Of a DNA stretch of 64,000 bases, positions 1 through 8,260 are shown piece after piece. The DNA lies in assembly GCA_002163245.1 (NCBI GenBank), contig MAAL01000050.1, positions 24,621-88,620 on the forward strand. The letters are read 5' to 3'. The position numbers and the translations under genes are program-made. Under the pieces are notes generated by a model, which saw only the letters and a program-made list of their open reading frames with translations, searched no databases and was not told the DNA's origin. This DNA comes from Gammaproteobacteria bacterium 42_54_T18. Lineage in GTDB: Bacteria; Pseudomonadota; Gammaproteobacteria; Pseudomonadales; Ketobacteraceae. Every line of letters starts with the position of its first letter. Within the stretch, counting starts at the first letter, position 1.

Positions 1-1659
1 ATCGCGGCCCTTGTTGCAGATTCTCAAGCTATGGGTCACCTTGTTAATTATCAGTCAGCATTTGATAATGCTATGGAGGGTATGTACAAAATGACCTTGG
101 GTGGTCGTGTGGTAAATGTTAATCCTGCAATGGTAGATATATTTGGTTTTAAAAATGAAAAGGAGTTGTTTTTATGCGGTAAAACTATTTCGATATCTAT
201 ATTTGAAAATATTGAAAAACAATTTGAAGAATTATCGAAATACGGGATATCTACGAATAATATCGCCTTTAAACGCAAAGATGGCAAGCGGGTGTGGGCA
301 ATTCATAGATCGAAGTTGATTGTTAAGTCAACCGGTGTGATTAGCCACATAGAGGGGTCGATAGTTGATGTTACTCAAACAAAGCTAAAGAATATTGCTA
401 TTGAAGAGCAAGCTAAGGAAGGAAAAAGATTGGAAATTGCAGAGGAATCGGCTAAGGCCAAGAGTGAATTTCTATCAAATATGAGTCACGAAATTAGGAC
501 GCCATTGACCGCTGTTATAGGGTTTAGCGAATCACTGCAAGATTTTGATTTATCAAAGGTTGAGAGGGAGGAGGCTGTTCGATTAATATCGGACAGTAGT
601 CGCAGCTTACTCCAACTTATCAATAATATTCTCGACTATTCGAAGCTAGAAGCGAATAAATTGAGTATAGAGAATGTTCCAGTTAGTGTCTTTTCAGTTG
701 TTGAAGGTGTTAAGGAGGAGGTTTCGAAAAATGCGCAACGAAAGGGTTTGACGTTAGATTTTTACTATGAATACCCCATCCCTGAGGAAGTTTTTGGCGA
801 TCCCTTCCGTATTGCTCAAATAATAGAAAATCTGTGTTCTAACGCCTTTAAATTTTCTGAGAAGGGCGGTGTGACTTTATGCGTGTCGTGGAATAAGACG
901 TTGGATAAATTGATAATTAGGGTTAGTGACAGAGGATTGGGGATTAGTGAAGAGGCTAAAAAAAATCTATTTGGTTTGTTTGGGCTGGGAGATACATCGC
1001 CAACGCGTCAATTTGGCGGGGCTGGGCTGGGATTAGCGATATCGAAAAAGCTTGCGATGATAATGGGGGGGGATATTGAGGTGTTGAGTGAATTTGGCAA
1101 AGGTAGTGAATTCACTTTCATTGTTGGCGGCTGTATACCTGATAATACTGAGTGGATTCGTGATAAAAATACCTTGATGACCAGTAAGTATAAAAGAAAA
1201 GGCACCCCTCCTAGCCTTACTGGCACGGTATTACTTGCTGAAGATAATGTCGTCAATCAGAAGCTCATTGAAAAAGTACTAAGAAAAACGGGTATGAATG
1301 TTGTTGTTGCTGAAAATGGACTTGAAGCCTGTAGCATATGTGACAACACACCTCCCGACTTTGTGCTTATGGACGTAAATATGCCAATCAGAGGCGGTTT
1401 GGAAGCAACGCGGTATTTGCGCGGTAAAGGCTATGCTATGCCTATCTACGCGCTTACTGCAGAGACAGATAAACAGCAGATAAACAATGTACTTGAAGCT
1501 GGGTGTGAGGGTGTTCTTTATAAGCCGGTGGATAAAGCTGCGATATTTGACGTATTGCGAAAACACTTATCTGGGAACGGAAACCAAGCTAGACCTGTCC
1601 CAGAGGCTGTGCCTGTCTTGGGTTCTGTAATAGAGGGGAGTAATAAGGACGGCTTTTGA
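1..1659 (+). CDS. hybrid sensor histidine kinase (PAS-HisKA-HATPase-REC), 5' end outside window
   Basis: The frame is open from base 1 through the ATG at 31, so the gene very likely begins upstream; this is the C-terminal 550 or so residues. Counting from the ATG at 31, a PAS domain covers about residues 5-115. A coiled linker leads to a HisKA H-box (NMSHEIRTPL, His153). The HATPase domain shows N-box (LCSNAFKF), G1 (DRGLGIS) and G2 (GGAGLGLAI) motifs. A receiver follows from about residue 400 (LLAEDN, phospho-acceptor Asp448 in LMDVNMP, Lys in YKPVD). All catalytic motifs look intact, so it should autophosphorylate and relay to its own receiver. The input signal is unknown because the N-terminus is missing. 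No partner regulator lies next to it. Confidence 0.93.
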   Translation: MAALVADSQAMGHLVNYQSAFDNAMEGMYKMTLGGRVVNVNPAMVDIFGFKNEKELFLCGKTISISIFENIEKQFEELSKYGISTNNIAFKRKDGKRVWAIHRSKLIVKSTGVISHIEGSIVDVTQTKLKNIAIEEQAKEGKRLEIAEESAKAKSEFLSNMSHEIRTPLTAVIGFSESLQDFDLSKVEREEAVRLISDSSRSLLQLINNILDYSKLEANKLSIENVPVSVFSVVEGVKEEVSKNAQRKGLTLDFYYEYPIPEEVFGDPFRIAQIIENLCSNAFKFSEKGGVTLCVSWNKTLDKLIIRVSDRGLGISEEAKKNLFGLFGLGDTSPTRQFGGAGLGLAISKKLAMIMGGDIEVLSEFGKGSEFTFIVGGCIPDNTEWIRDKNTLMTSKYKRKGTPPSLTGTVLLAEDNVVNQKLIEKVLRKTGMNVVVAENGLEACSICDNTPPDFVLMDVNMPIRGGLEATRYLRGKGYAMPIYALTAETDKQQINNVLEAGCEGVLYKPVDKAAIFDVLRKHLSGNGNQARPVPEAVPVLGSVIEGSNKDGF

Positions 1660-1699
1660 TTTCTATAGCAATATTTGGCCATTAATCAAGATAGGAAAA

Positions 1700-2240
1700 C
1701 TATCTCAAAGTATTTAATAATTCCATTGAATCATTCATTACCGACCTACCTATTTCAGAGTCAAAGACCTTATCCCAAACATTTCTTGACGGTTTACCAT
1801 CAAAAGAGAATATCACTCCGGACAGTCCTTCAAGATCCTTACTTGCCACAATCCAAGCGGCTATCTTGCCTGAGCGTTCGGGAGTACTTGTATCAGGAAG
1901 CATCCTCGCCAGCCATGGCAAAACATGCCGCCATAGTACTTGTAACATTCGAGGTGCAGTTCTCGCCAACCCGGTTCCTGCCATCATGCCATCATGCCAA
2001 GATCAAGGCAAAAAAATGCTACCTGATCTTTATGTAATTTCCGAGATAGTTCGACGGTAGTGACCATATTTAAATATTTTGAGGTGCGTAACGGTCCATT
2101 CCAATTTGTTTAATAGACCCAGTCTCATCTAAACCTTTCGCACACGACGTTACTGATTCAAATTTGGCCCCACGAAAACCAAACAGGGTAGCTGTTCTAT
2201 TTTTAGGGTTGTGCGTTCCACTACCAATGATTAACAGCAA
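1700..2240 (-). pseudogene. remnant of a short-chain dehydrogenase (retinol dehydrogenase/protochlorophyllide reductase-like)
   Basis: Read on the minus strand, this stretch carries the last two thirds of a classical SDR in three frames. Pieces in order: IIGSGTHNP, an active-site YAP-SK block (Tyr and Lys of YxxxK), KYLNMVTTVELSRKLHKDQ, GMMAGTGLART, and a C-terminal KDLEGLSGVIFSFDGKPSR. Two lesions explain the frame changes: one base missing near 2080-2086 between YAP and SK, and a perfect 8-bp tandem duplication (CCATCATG twice, 1981-1996). The Rossmann N-terminus (TGxxxGxG) is absent; homology stops abruptly at about 2240, exactly where an opposed TetR remnant begins. The call rests on motif order and is inferred to be non-functional. 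Confidence 0.75.
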
Positions 2241-2438
2241 ATGACTTACGCGTTGATACAGGCATTTTTTGATGCGAAGTTTTCTGATGCAGATGCATCA
2301 AAGGCTCTCTATTCCATAGCATCCGGTATTGAAGGCCAACAGATGGTGACAACACTGATGCAGCGTTCTCAAGCATCTATTTACGAGATAACGCTATATC
2401 AGCCCCTTGTACGAATCAAAACCTCTATTAGAAATTAA
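2241..2438 (+). pseudogene. C-terminal remnant of a TetR-family regulator
   Basis: The 65-residue frame resembles the ligand-binding C-terminal domain of TetR regulators (IQAFFDAKFSDADASKALY, then SIASGIEGQQMVTTLM). It has no helix-turn-helix, and a stop codon sits immediately upstream in frame. The last 15 residues depart from the family pattern, suggesting a further frame disruption. It lies back-to-back with the SDR remnant. The pair looks like a divergent regulator/enzyme unit whose shared promoter and both 5' ends were deleted. The family call is by pattern only. Confidence 0.55.
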
Positions 2439-2523
2439 GTTGTTCCAAAATGTATGGGGCTTTTTAGATATACTGGATTTGTATATTCAACGTGGAAATT
2501 TCTTGATTTTTAAAGCTTAAATA

Positions 2524-3474
2524 ATGAATGCTAATAGACAAATGATTGTTCGTGGCTTTATTCTCGTATTGTTTTTTGTTGCGAGTGCTGTTGTCGGTGT
2601 GGTGATTTATACGCACTGGTCAATACGCCAGTTGATAACGCCTATACCCTCCAATGAGGTGTTATTTGATTTACTTGACGTAGAGGGTGGTCCTACCTCC
2701 ATAAATTATATTGTTACTGCAAGTTTACAAGACCGGCTTCGTGGCGAGATAGTCTTCCCAGCCTTCGTATTACGCTGGGCCGATGGCCGCCGATTTGTGA
2801 TTGACATGGGAATGGATGAGAGCGGAGCAAAGCATTTTTATGAAAAGATGGCTTGGCAGTATGAGAGTGATGATATTAAGGTCCATGGCTCCGTCGTGCA
2901 ACAACTGGGGGCTGAGGCATCATTGGTTGCGGGGTTAGGCTTTACGCATTTACACGAAGATCATGTGCAAGGAGTACAACGCTATTGTCAGCCTCAATCG
3001 ATTAAATTGCCGCTTTTTCAAACGCCACAACAAGCCGAGGAGCGTAACTATACGACTGGATTCGGTGCGGCTTTTGTTGAAGACGCAGGCTGCGTTTCCC
3101 CTCAGGCTTTAATCGGAGCGGGTCCGCTTTATTCGGTTCCCGGTTTCCCTGGTTTAGCTGCCATTCCGGTAGCGGGCCATAGTCCGGGCAGCACGGTTTT
3201 TGTCGCAGCAGTGGAAGGCACGTTATGGATTGTTGCCGGGGATATTAGCTGGACACGCGAATCTATGCTGATTAATCAGCCCAAGCAGGTTTCGTTATTC
3301 CGCTCGTTTATCATTCCCGAAGATGGAAGTAGACTAATCGAGTTGCGTGAATGGTTAGCTCAACTTGACAGCTATGACCTTGTTAAGGTGTTGTTGTGCC
3401 ATGATGGTCTTGCGTTACAGGTAGATGGGCCATCTGAATTTAAACCACCTCTACACAAGAGTGAAGGTCGGTAG
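2524..3474 (+). CDS. MBL-fold metallo-hydrolase with N-terminal membrane anchor
   Basis: A 316-residue protein with one hydrophobic segment near residues 9-28, so it is probably anchored with its catalytic domain in the periplasm. Metallo-beta-lactamase-fold metal ligands are visible: THLHEDH (His142, His144, Asp146, His147), a GHSPGS motif carrying the next His, AGDISW carrying the bridging Asp, and a C-terminal LLCHDG His. This is the complete two-metal set of the superfamily (lactonases, glyoxalase II-like and other hydrolases). Substrate cannot be read from sequence. It follows the degenerate region at 1.7-2.4 kb and converges with the AraC gene downstream (18-bp gap), so it appears monocistronic. 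Confidence 0.88.
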   Translation: MNANRQMIVRGFILVLFFVASAVVGVVIYTHWSIRQLITPIPSNEVLFDLLDVEGGPTSINYIVTASLQDRLRGEIVFPAFVLRWADGRRFVIDMGMDESGAKHFYEKMAWQYESDDIKVHGSVVQQLGAEASLVAGLGFTHLHEDHVQGVQRYCQPQSIKLPLFQTPQQAEERNYTTGFGAAFVEDAGCVSPQALIGAGPLYSVPGFPGLAAIPVAGHSPGSTVFVAAVEGTLWIVAGDISWTRESMLINQPKQVSLFRSFIIPEDGSRLIELREWLAQLDSYDLVKVLLCHDGLALQVDGPSEFKPPLHKSEGR

Positions 3475-3492
3475 TCGTAAATGTTTTATGCT

Positions 3493-4377
3493 CTATTTAA
3501 TGGGAATGGCATAGTGCATAACTGAGTTTGCAGACTCCGCGTCATGATCTGGGCCGTATACTTCAATATCAGCCCCATAGGTATGTTGTTTTCCTGATCG
3601 CATTAACCAATTTGAGTAAATGTAATTCACGGTGTTATCGATATATTCTACTTCACCTTTGTGTTCAAATTTCGCATAGGTGGCTGATGGTATCGTAATA
3701 CACTCCATTCCCTCGGGAGCAGTGGATTCTTGAGTTACTTCCATTGCGGCATAATAAACAAGCTGATCTGAATGGCTGCTGCACTGCAAAATCACACCGT
3801 AGCAGGTGCCTCTGATGGCGTGTTCAATTTCTTGGTATCGTGATAAAAAATCCTTCCATAGCGGGGGTAACTTATCACCAATATTATTCTTTTCAGAATC
3901 TACACTATAGAAGAGCGTTTTTAGTCCAATTAATTGTAGGCTTTTTTGCTTATAGATTTCTGGCTCTAGGGATAGCTTGGTATTGATATGTGTTAGGTAG
4001 TCAACGTCGAACTGGATTTTTTTCAAAAACATATTTTTGTCGCCAATGCGTCGATACTCACCGGGAGTTAAACCAAACATATTTTTAAAGGCACGAGCAA
4101 AGCTCTCTTGGCTCTCATACCCTGCTGTCAATGCGATATCGATGATCTTTTTGTCAGTCGTTAATAGCGCATCGAGAGCGTTAGCTAATCTTCTAGATCG
4201 GATATAGGTTTTTAGCGTTTCATTGGTGAGCGCTTTAAATAGTCGTTGAAAATGCCAACGACTAATACCTGCGGCATTAGCGATAGCTGCGCTTGATATA
4301 GCTTCACTGGATATATCGTCATCCAATGATTCTTCGAAGAAGTCGATTCCCCGTTGTACCTGTTTAAGATAATTCAT
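3493..4377 (-). CDS. AraC-family regulator with C-terminal GyrI-like effector domain
   Basis: 294 residues with the inverted domain order typical of the Rob/SoxS-like GyrI subgroup. The DNA-binding domain comes first (residues 1-110; WHFQRLFKALTNETLKTYIR, then the second helix-turn-helix ESFARAFKNMFGLTPGEYRR). It is followed by a linker and a GyrI-like small-molecule-binding domain of about 155 residues to the C-terminus. Members of this architecture sense hydrophobic or cationic compounds. It lies 14 bp downstream of a four-helix membrane protein gene on the same strand, so the two are probably co-transcribed and the regulator may control its own operon. Confidence 0.9.
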   Translation of the reverse strand: MNYLKQVQRGIDFFEESLDDDISSEAISSAAIANAAGISRWHFQRLFKALTNETLKTYIRSRRLANALDALLTTDKKIIDIALTAGYESQESFARAFKNMFGLTPGEYRRIGDKNMFLKKIQFDVDYLTHINTKLSLEPEIYKQKSLQLIGLKTLFYSVDSEKNNIGDKLPPLWKDFLSRYQEIEHAIRGTCYGVILQCSSHSDQLVYYAAMEVTQESTAPEGMECITIPSATYAKFEHKGEVEYIDNTVNYIYSNWLMRSGKQHTYGADIEVYGPDHDAESANSVMHYAIPIK

Positions 4378-4391
4378 GGTATGAACAACTA

Positions 4392-4856
4392 TTACGATTG
4401 TGTATATCTCGAATATAACCTGGACGCGATAAACGAGGCAATGAGGGTTTCAATGAGTGCGAGTGGCAACACAACAATAGCGAACCTCCACGCAGATAAG
4501 TTCATATTTGCCATGCCAATCCAAAAAAGCACAAAGAAGAAGCACCATGACATAGCCCCACTGATAAAAACAGTTTTTCGGGTATTGCCGAACGCTTGGG
4601 CACATAACCAGAACAAAAACACCATTAGCCCGGTTAACAATGTGCCCCATACGCCCCAAATCAAGAATATCGGTAAAGTCATGTTGGCAACCTCTGGCAC
4701 CATCGAAAGGTGCACCTGCATTTCTGGCCTAACAATGACAAGGTATCGAAACACCTCAGAGGTCTGAACCCACAGACTGGTCAGCAGGGTGATTATTAGG
4801 AATTGATGTGGAGATAAGGTACTTAAAGAGCGGCTTTCTGAGGTTTGATTGATCAT
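4392..4856 (-). CDS. predicted four-helix inner-membrane protein
   Basis: 154 residues with four hydrophobic segments, approximately residues 17-38, 58-82, 92-112 and 120-142. The short hydrophilic N-terminus is rich in Ser. No catalytic motif or named family was recognised. It precedes the GyrI-type AraC gene on the same strand with a 14-bp gap, a spacing that implies one transcript and suggests the pair act together, for example a membrane protein induced by the ligand the regulator senses. That functional link is inference. Confidence 0.7.
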   Translation of the reverse strand: MINQTSESRSLSTLSPHQFLIITLLTSLWVQTSEVFRYLVIVRPEMQVHLSMVPEVANMTLPIFLIWGVWGTLLTGLMVFLFWLCAQAFGNTRKTVFISGAMSWCFFFVLFWIGMANMNLSAWRFAIVVLPLALIETLIASFIASRLYSRYTQS

Positions 4857-4969
4857 CTATGTACTCCGGCAGTAATTGGAGACAGTATCTTATCGCTTGA
4901 TGAATCCTCACTTCTGATATTTTGTGCTTTTCCTTGCTTGATTTATCACCCTTTGAAAAACTTGGATGT

Positions 4970-5995
4970 CTATCCAAGTAACTGCTTACGATAAGCCGAA
5001 GGTGTCATGCCCGTCCACGTTTTGAAACGTCTCTGAAAGGCTCTGATTTCAGTGAACCCTAGTTTTTCTGCGATCTGCGCTACCGTTAATTCCAGGTCTG
5101 ATAGGTATTCAATGGCCAGCTGTACGCGCAACCCATCAAGTAATTCTTGCCAGCTAATTCCCGCGTCCTTAAGTCTGCGATCAAGTGTTCTGGTGGATAC
5201 CCCTAAACGTTTGGCCACTACATCCCGTCTGGGGGCGCCGGATAACATTAGCTCCCTGGCATGCCATTTAATGCTTTCCACTGAAGAGGCTCTTTTGTCG
5301 AGCTCTTGAAGTTGCTGTTGCGCTAGTTGCCTGGCGAGCCGCAAGTTTTCGTCCCCGTGACCGTAAATTGGAAGCTCATGGATGTCTCTACTGACCTCCA
5401 TACGAGTATGCCCCGCGCTCCAGCTAATAGGGCAGCGCACAATGGACTCCATTCTACGGCGGGCAGCGTCTGAGTAGGGTGTGTGCTCTAGCCAAACGTG
5501 ATTGGGCGACAGGTCTGGTCGTGTGCTTATCAGCCGGAGTAGGCCGCAATACAGGGTTACCACAAACTCTGCCATATTCCGCCGTATGACGAGGTTTTTG
5601 TGGGTCATGGCAACGGATAGCTCAACAGTTGGTCCTGCCACCTGGTAGTTGATGCCGCCACAGTTACCACTTGCCAAGCCCTGATATCGGGCCATGTTTT
5701 TAGGTGCTTCACCAAGGGTAGGGGAGCTGAAAGCCAGCGACATGAGTACACCATACAATGGCGGCATCAGCTGCTGTCCAATATCAACACCAAAACTGTC
5801 GTTCTTGCTTGCCAGAATTAGCCTAAGAAGTGTCATTTCATACTGAGCCTCAGGGACGCGAGCCGTGGGGAGCAGGTGCTCATCGCTCAAGCCGGCTTGC
5901 TTAACTGTTTCTTTACCAGCTATTCCTAAAGCCTCTGCGCCATAAACGAATTGAGATAGCGCGATGCCAGTGACATAAAAATCGTTATCTTTCAT
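4970..5995 (-). CDS. AraC-family regulator, arabinose-binding-domain type
   Basis: 341 residues. The N-terminal 190 or so match the general layout of the AraC arabinose-binding-like domain (PF12625) found in OruR/ArgR-like and lipid-gene regulators (ATHKNLVIRR-type strands and a long helical segment). The C-terminus carries the double helix-turn-helix: DVVAKRLGVSTRTLDRRLKDAG, then AQIAEKLGFTEIRAFQRRFK followed by TGMTPSAYRK. It is divergent from the DUF1295 membrane-protein gene at 6192 with a roughly 200-bp intergenic region, making that gene a plausible target. The effector is unknown. Confidence 0.9.
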   Translation of the reverse strand: MKDNDFYVTGIALSQFVYGAEALGIAGKETVKQAGLSDEHLLPTARVPEAQYEMTLLRLILASKNDSFGVDIGQQLMPPLYGVLMSLAFSSPTLGEAPKNMARYQGLASGNCGGINYQVAGPTVELSVAMTHKNLVIRRNMAEFVVTLYCGLLRLISTRPDLSPNHVWLEHTPYSDAARRRMESIVRCPISWSAGHTRMEVSRDIHELPIYGHGDENLRLARQLAQQQLQELDKRASSVESIKWHARELMLSGAPRRDVVAKRLGVSTRTLDRRLKDAGISWQELLDGLRVQLAIEYLSDLELTVAQIAEKLGFTEIRAFQRRFKTWTGMTPSAYRKQLLG

Positions 5996-6191
5996 GGGTT
6001 AAGTGGCTTTCCTCAGGGTTCACAGGAGTTTGGCATTATCGACCAAACAACTCAACTGGCCACCTCGTGTTTGAGCATGGCAACATTTGCCGCTTACTTG
6101 TCGACCTTAACCGCTGATTACAGTACGTTTAGCTGGCAACATAAGGTGTAATGTTGCGGATAATGTCGTTTTGATGGTTAAGGGTTTGATT

Positions 6192-7109
6192 ATGAGTTTA
6201 AGCACTGGTTTAAGTCTTGGTTTTATATCGTTATGGTGCGTCGCTTTGTTTTCTAATGTCGATGCACTGGTGGATCTATTACTTGTTAATGCCGTAATAC
6301 AGGTTGCGTTTTTTATTGTGGTTGCCTGTATCCCATTCTTACGAACTGGGCGAATGTCGTATGTTGATATCGCTTGGCCTTTTGGTGTTGCTATCATCGG
6401 GATTTTGATAATTTTTATGGGTGATGGAGACGCTATTCGAAAGATGCTGGTTGGCGGGGTGTATTTGTTTATTGGTTTACGCATGGGCATTGGCGCGTTA
6501 ACAATGGCAAAAACTACTGGCGTTATTTTCAAGAGTGAATTCCCCCGGTATCAATATCGTCGCATGATATTGGAAAAGTCCGGAACAAAAAACATTGAAT
6601 TTCATATTCTGGTAGAAATCATGGTTCAAGCCTTCGCCAATATTTCAGTGCTTGCTTTGCCTGGCTTTATCATTGCCACTAATGACAGCCATTCAATTTC
6701 TTCTTTGGAGATTTTGGGTATTTGCATATGGGGTACGGCTTATATTTTTGAATCAATCGCCGATGGGCAAAAATTGCTATTCATTTCCAAAAACAAACGG
6801 GGTGTCTGTAATATCGGTTTGTGGCGTTATAGTCGCCATCCTAACTATTTTGCTGAATGGATGGTTTGGACAGGGTTAGTGGTAGCTGCAATACCATCGT
6901 GGTTGGCGTTAAGTTCAGTTGAAGCGACGCCTGTATGGATAGCATTAGGTGTGGGTGCGATTAATGCGTCAATCATGATGTATATCACGTTGGTGTATCT
7001 AACGGGTGCAACACCAGCAGAATACTATTCTGTTAGAAAAAGAGCGGAATACAAAGATTACCAAGAAAGAACAAGTATGTTTTTTCCGTGGTTTCCAAAG
7101 AGATTTTGA
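6192..7109 (+). CDS. DUF1295-family membrane protein (steroid 5-alpha reductase/ICMT-like fold)
   Basis: A multi-pass membrane protein with about seven hydrophobic segments. The DUF1295 signature is visible near the C-terminus: GLWRYSRHPNYFAEWMVW, which in the related steroid reductases and isoprenylcysteine methyltransferases forms the cofactor and active site. TPAEYYSVRKRAEYKDYQ precedes the terminal FFPW. I chose ATG 6192 because AAGGG lies 7 bases upstream; in-frame TTG 6171 and ATG 6174 have no ribosome-binding site. Likely acts on a lipid or steroid-like substrate, but the reaction is not established. Divergent from the AraC gene at 4970-5995. Confidence 0.85.
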   Translation: MSLSTGLSLGFISLWCVALFSNVDALVDLLLVNAVIQVAFFIVVACIPFLRTGRMSYVDIAWPFGVAIIGILIIFMGDGDAIRKMLVGGVYLFIGLRMGIGALTMAKTTGVIFKSEFPRYQYRRMILEKSGTKNIEFHILVEIMVQAFANISVLALPGFIIATNDSHSISSLEILGICIWGTAYIFESIADGQKLLFISKNKRGVCNIGLWRYSRHPNYFAEWMVWTGLVVAAIPSWLALSSVEATPVWIALGVGAINASIMMYITLVYLTGATPAEYYSVRKRAEYKDYQERTSMFFPWFPKRF

Positions 7110-7118
7110 AAATAAACG

Positions 7119-7778
7119 CTAGCTAATCACGCGGTTGGCTGAGAGTCTATTTGTGTTACTGGCAGGGGCTTCCTTCTGTTGCTTTCTAACATGCTTTAGA
7201 CCCTCGCCTTCCATTGTGAATGCCTGTCCGAATCCTTTGACGTAATTTCCCCTTTTCACCGTGAGCTCGAATAGTTGGAAATCGGGTAGGGATCGAAGTA
7301 AGTCAACTGTTGCACCATGTACTTCACTAAAGGCGTCCAAAATTTTGTTTCTTTGGTCGCTTTCCATCGACACAACGTTAGCGACGCACTCAAGTGTAAG
7401 TCGTTGGCGGGAAAATACATTCTTTGCTTCCGCCTCGTTTTGAATAAAGAATAGTGACAAAGCAGGGTGTTGAAGAATATTCGCTGTATGGGATGCTAGT
7501 CCACTGATGAAAATATAATAACAGCCTGATCTTCTTATATATGGAGCATAACTGGCCTCTGGGTTTCCTTGTGCATTAAGCGTAGCCAATTGAACCGATC
7601 TAAATTGCCTGATGAGACTTTCGGTTTCTTCCAGGATTACTTCCGATTCAGATGCACCTATTCCAGCGGATGTTGAGGAATACTCTCCATTGAAACAATG
7701 ACACAGAGGGCATTGATCGATCATATCGCCAAGCAAGGGGGATATTTTTTTACAATCAAAGCAGTTGTAATAACTCAT
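7119..7778 (-). CDS. HugZ-like pyridoxamine-phosphate-oxidase-fold protein with N-terminal zinc-ribbon
   Basis: The body (about residues 45-195) has the split-barrel PNPOx-like fold pattern of haem-utilisation HugZ proteins: LIRQFRSVQLATLNAQGNPEASYAPY, then HPALSLFFIQNE, and the characteristic NYVKGFGQAF near the end. Unusually, the N-terminus holds two CxxC pairs (NCFDCKK and QCPLCHC) that could bind zinc or iron like a rubredoxin knuckle. The ATG at 7778 (MSYYNC) is preferred over the in-frame GTG at 7790. It converges with the DUF1295 gene (9-bp gap). Haem handling is the family-based guess; no Fur box was recognised upstream. Confidence 0.78.
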   Translation of the reverse strand: MSYYNCFDCKKISPLLGDMIDQCPLCHCFNGEYSSTSAGIGASESEVILEETESLIRQFRSVQLATLNAQGNPEASYAPYIRRSGCYYIFISGLASHTANILQHPALSLFFIQNEAEAKNVFSRQRLTLECVANVVSMESDQRNKILDAFSEVHGATVDLLRSLPDFQLFELTVKRGNYVKGFGQAFTMEGEGLKHVRKQQKEAPASNTNRLSANRVIS

Positions 7779-7790
7779 AAGAAATTTCAC

Positions 7791-8182
7791 TTTCTCGTGG
7801 CAGGATAGTAATAGTATAGATCTATTTGACCCCTGTTGCAGAGTGGCAAATAGGGGCCGCTGGCGTAGAAAACATAAGTGTTTTAACGCGTAAAATATCT
7901 TGCCTTGCCGGTTGGTGGGTGTTAGGGTGGTCGTCGGCTTGAGAGAAAGCCTTATTTTTTGTGTATGCCCCGTCGTTTTAGTTATAATTCCTCGTGATAT
8001 TCTCAGTTAAATTACCGTTTTCTTCCTGCTTTTTGCCTATTTAAAGGCTCAATATATTGATTGCATCACTGCAATCCATTTTTAAACTAGATTCAGAAAA
8101 CTGAATCATTTCCGCCTATGCTTTAAACGGCATGATCTTACTAACATAGAGGTTATTTATATCCTTAGTTTGAAGATACCTG
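7791..8182. other. intergenic region, no gene recognised
   Basis: AT-rich spacer between divergent hugZ-like and RNase R genes. It contains an imperfect stem (CTATTTG at 7822-7828 and CAAATAG at 7847-7853), no open frame worth calling, and ends in the 15-bp repeat array listed separately. Confidence 0.6.
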
Positions 8183-8242
8183 GTACAAATATACTTGGTA
8201 CAAAGATAAAAAGTACAAAGGTAAAAAGTACAAAGCGATTGG
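8183..8242 (+). repeat. four tandem 15-bp repeats upstream of RNase R
   Basis: GTACAAA begins at 8183, 8198, 8213 and 8228, an exact 15-bp period. Units 2 and 3 differ at one base (GTACAAAGATAAAAA and GTACAAAGGTAAAAA); units 1 and 4 are diverged at their ends. The array ends 18 bp before the RNase R start codon. It is in frame with the gene but contains a TAA, so it is not translated as part of it. Spacing close to one and a half helical turns would put sites on alternating faces. Confidence 0.85.
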
Positions 8243-8260
8243 CGGTTTTACGAGAATTTT

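Noticed and set aside
1675..2037. Plus-strand frame of 120 codons
   Set aside because: It runs opposite to the SDR remnant, has no ribosome-binding site and no recognisable pattern; a shadow of the minus-strand pseudogene.
4354..4767. Plus-strand 137-codon frame across the AraC/membrane protein genes
   Set aside because: Lies opposite two well-supported genes on the minus strand and has no family features.
6107..6532. Minus-strand 141-codon frame over the DUF1295 gene
   Set aside because: Opposite strand of a supported membrane protein; composition is that of an antisense of hydrophobic codons.
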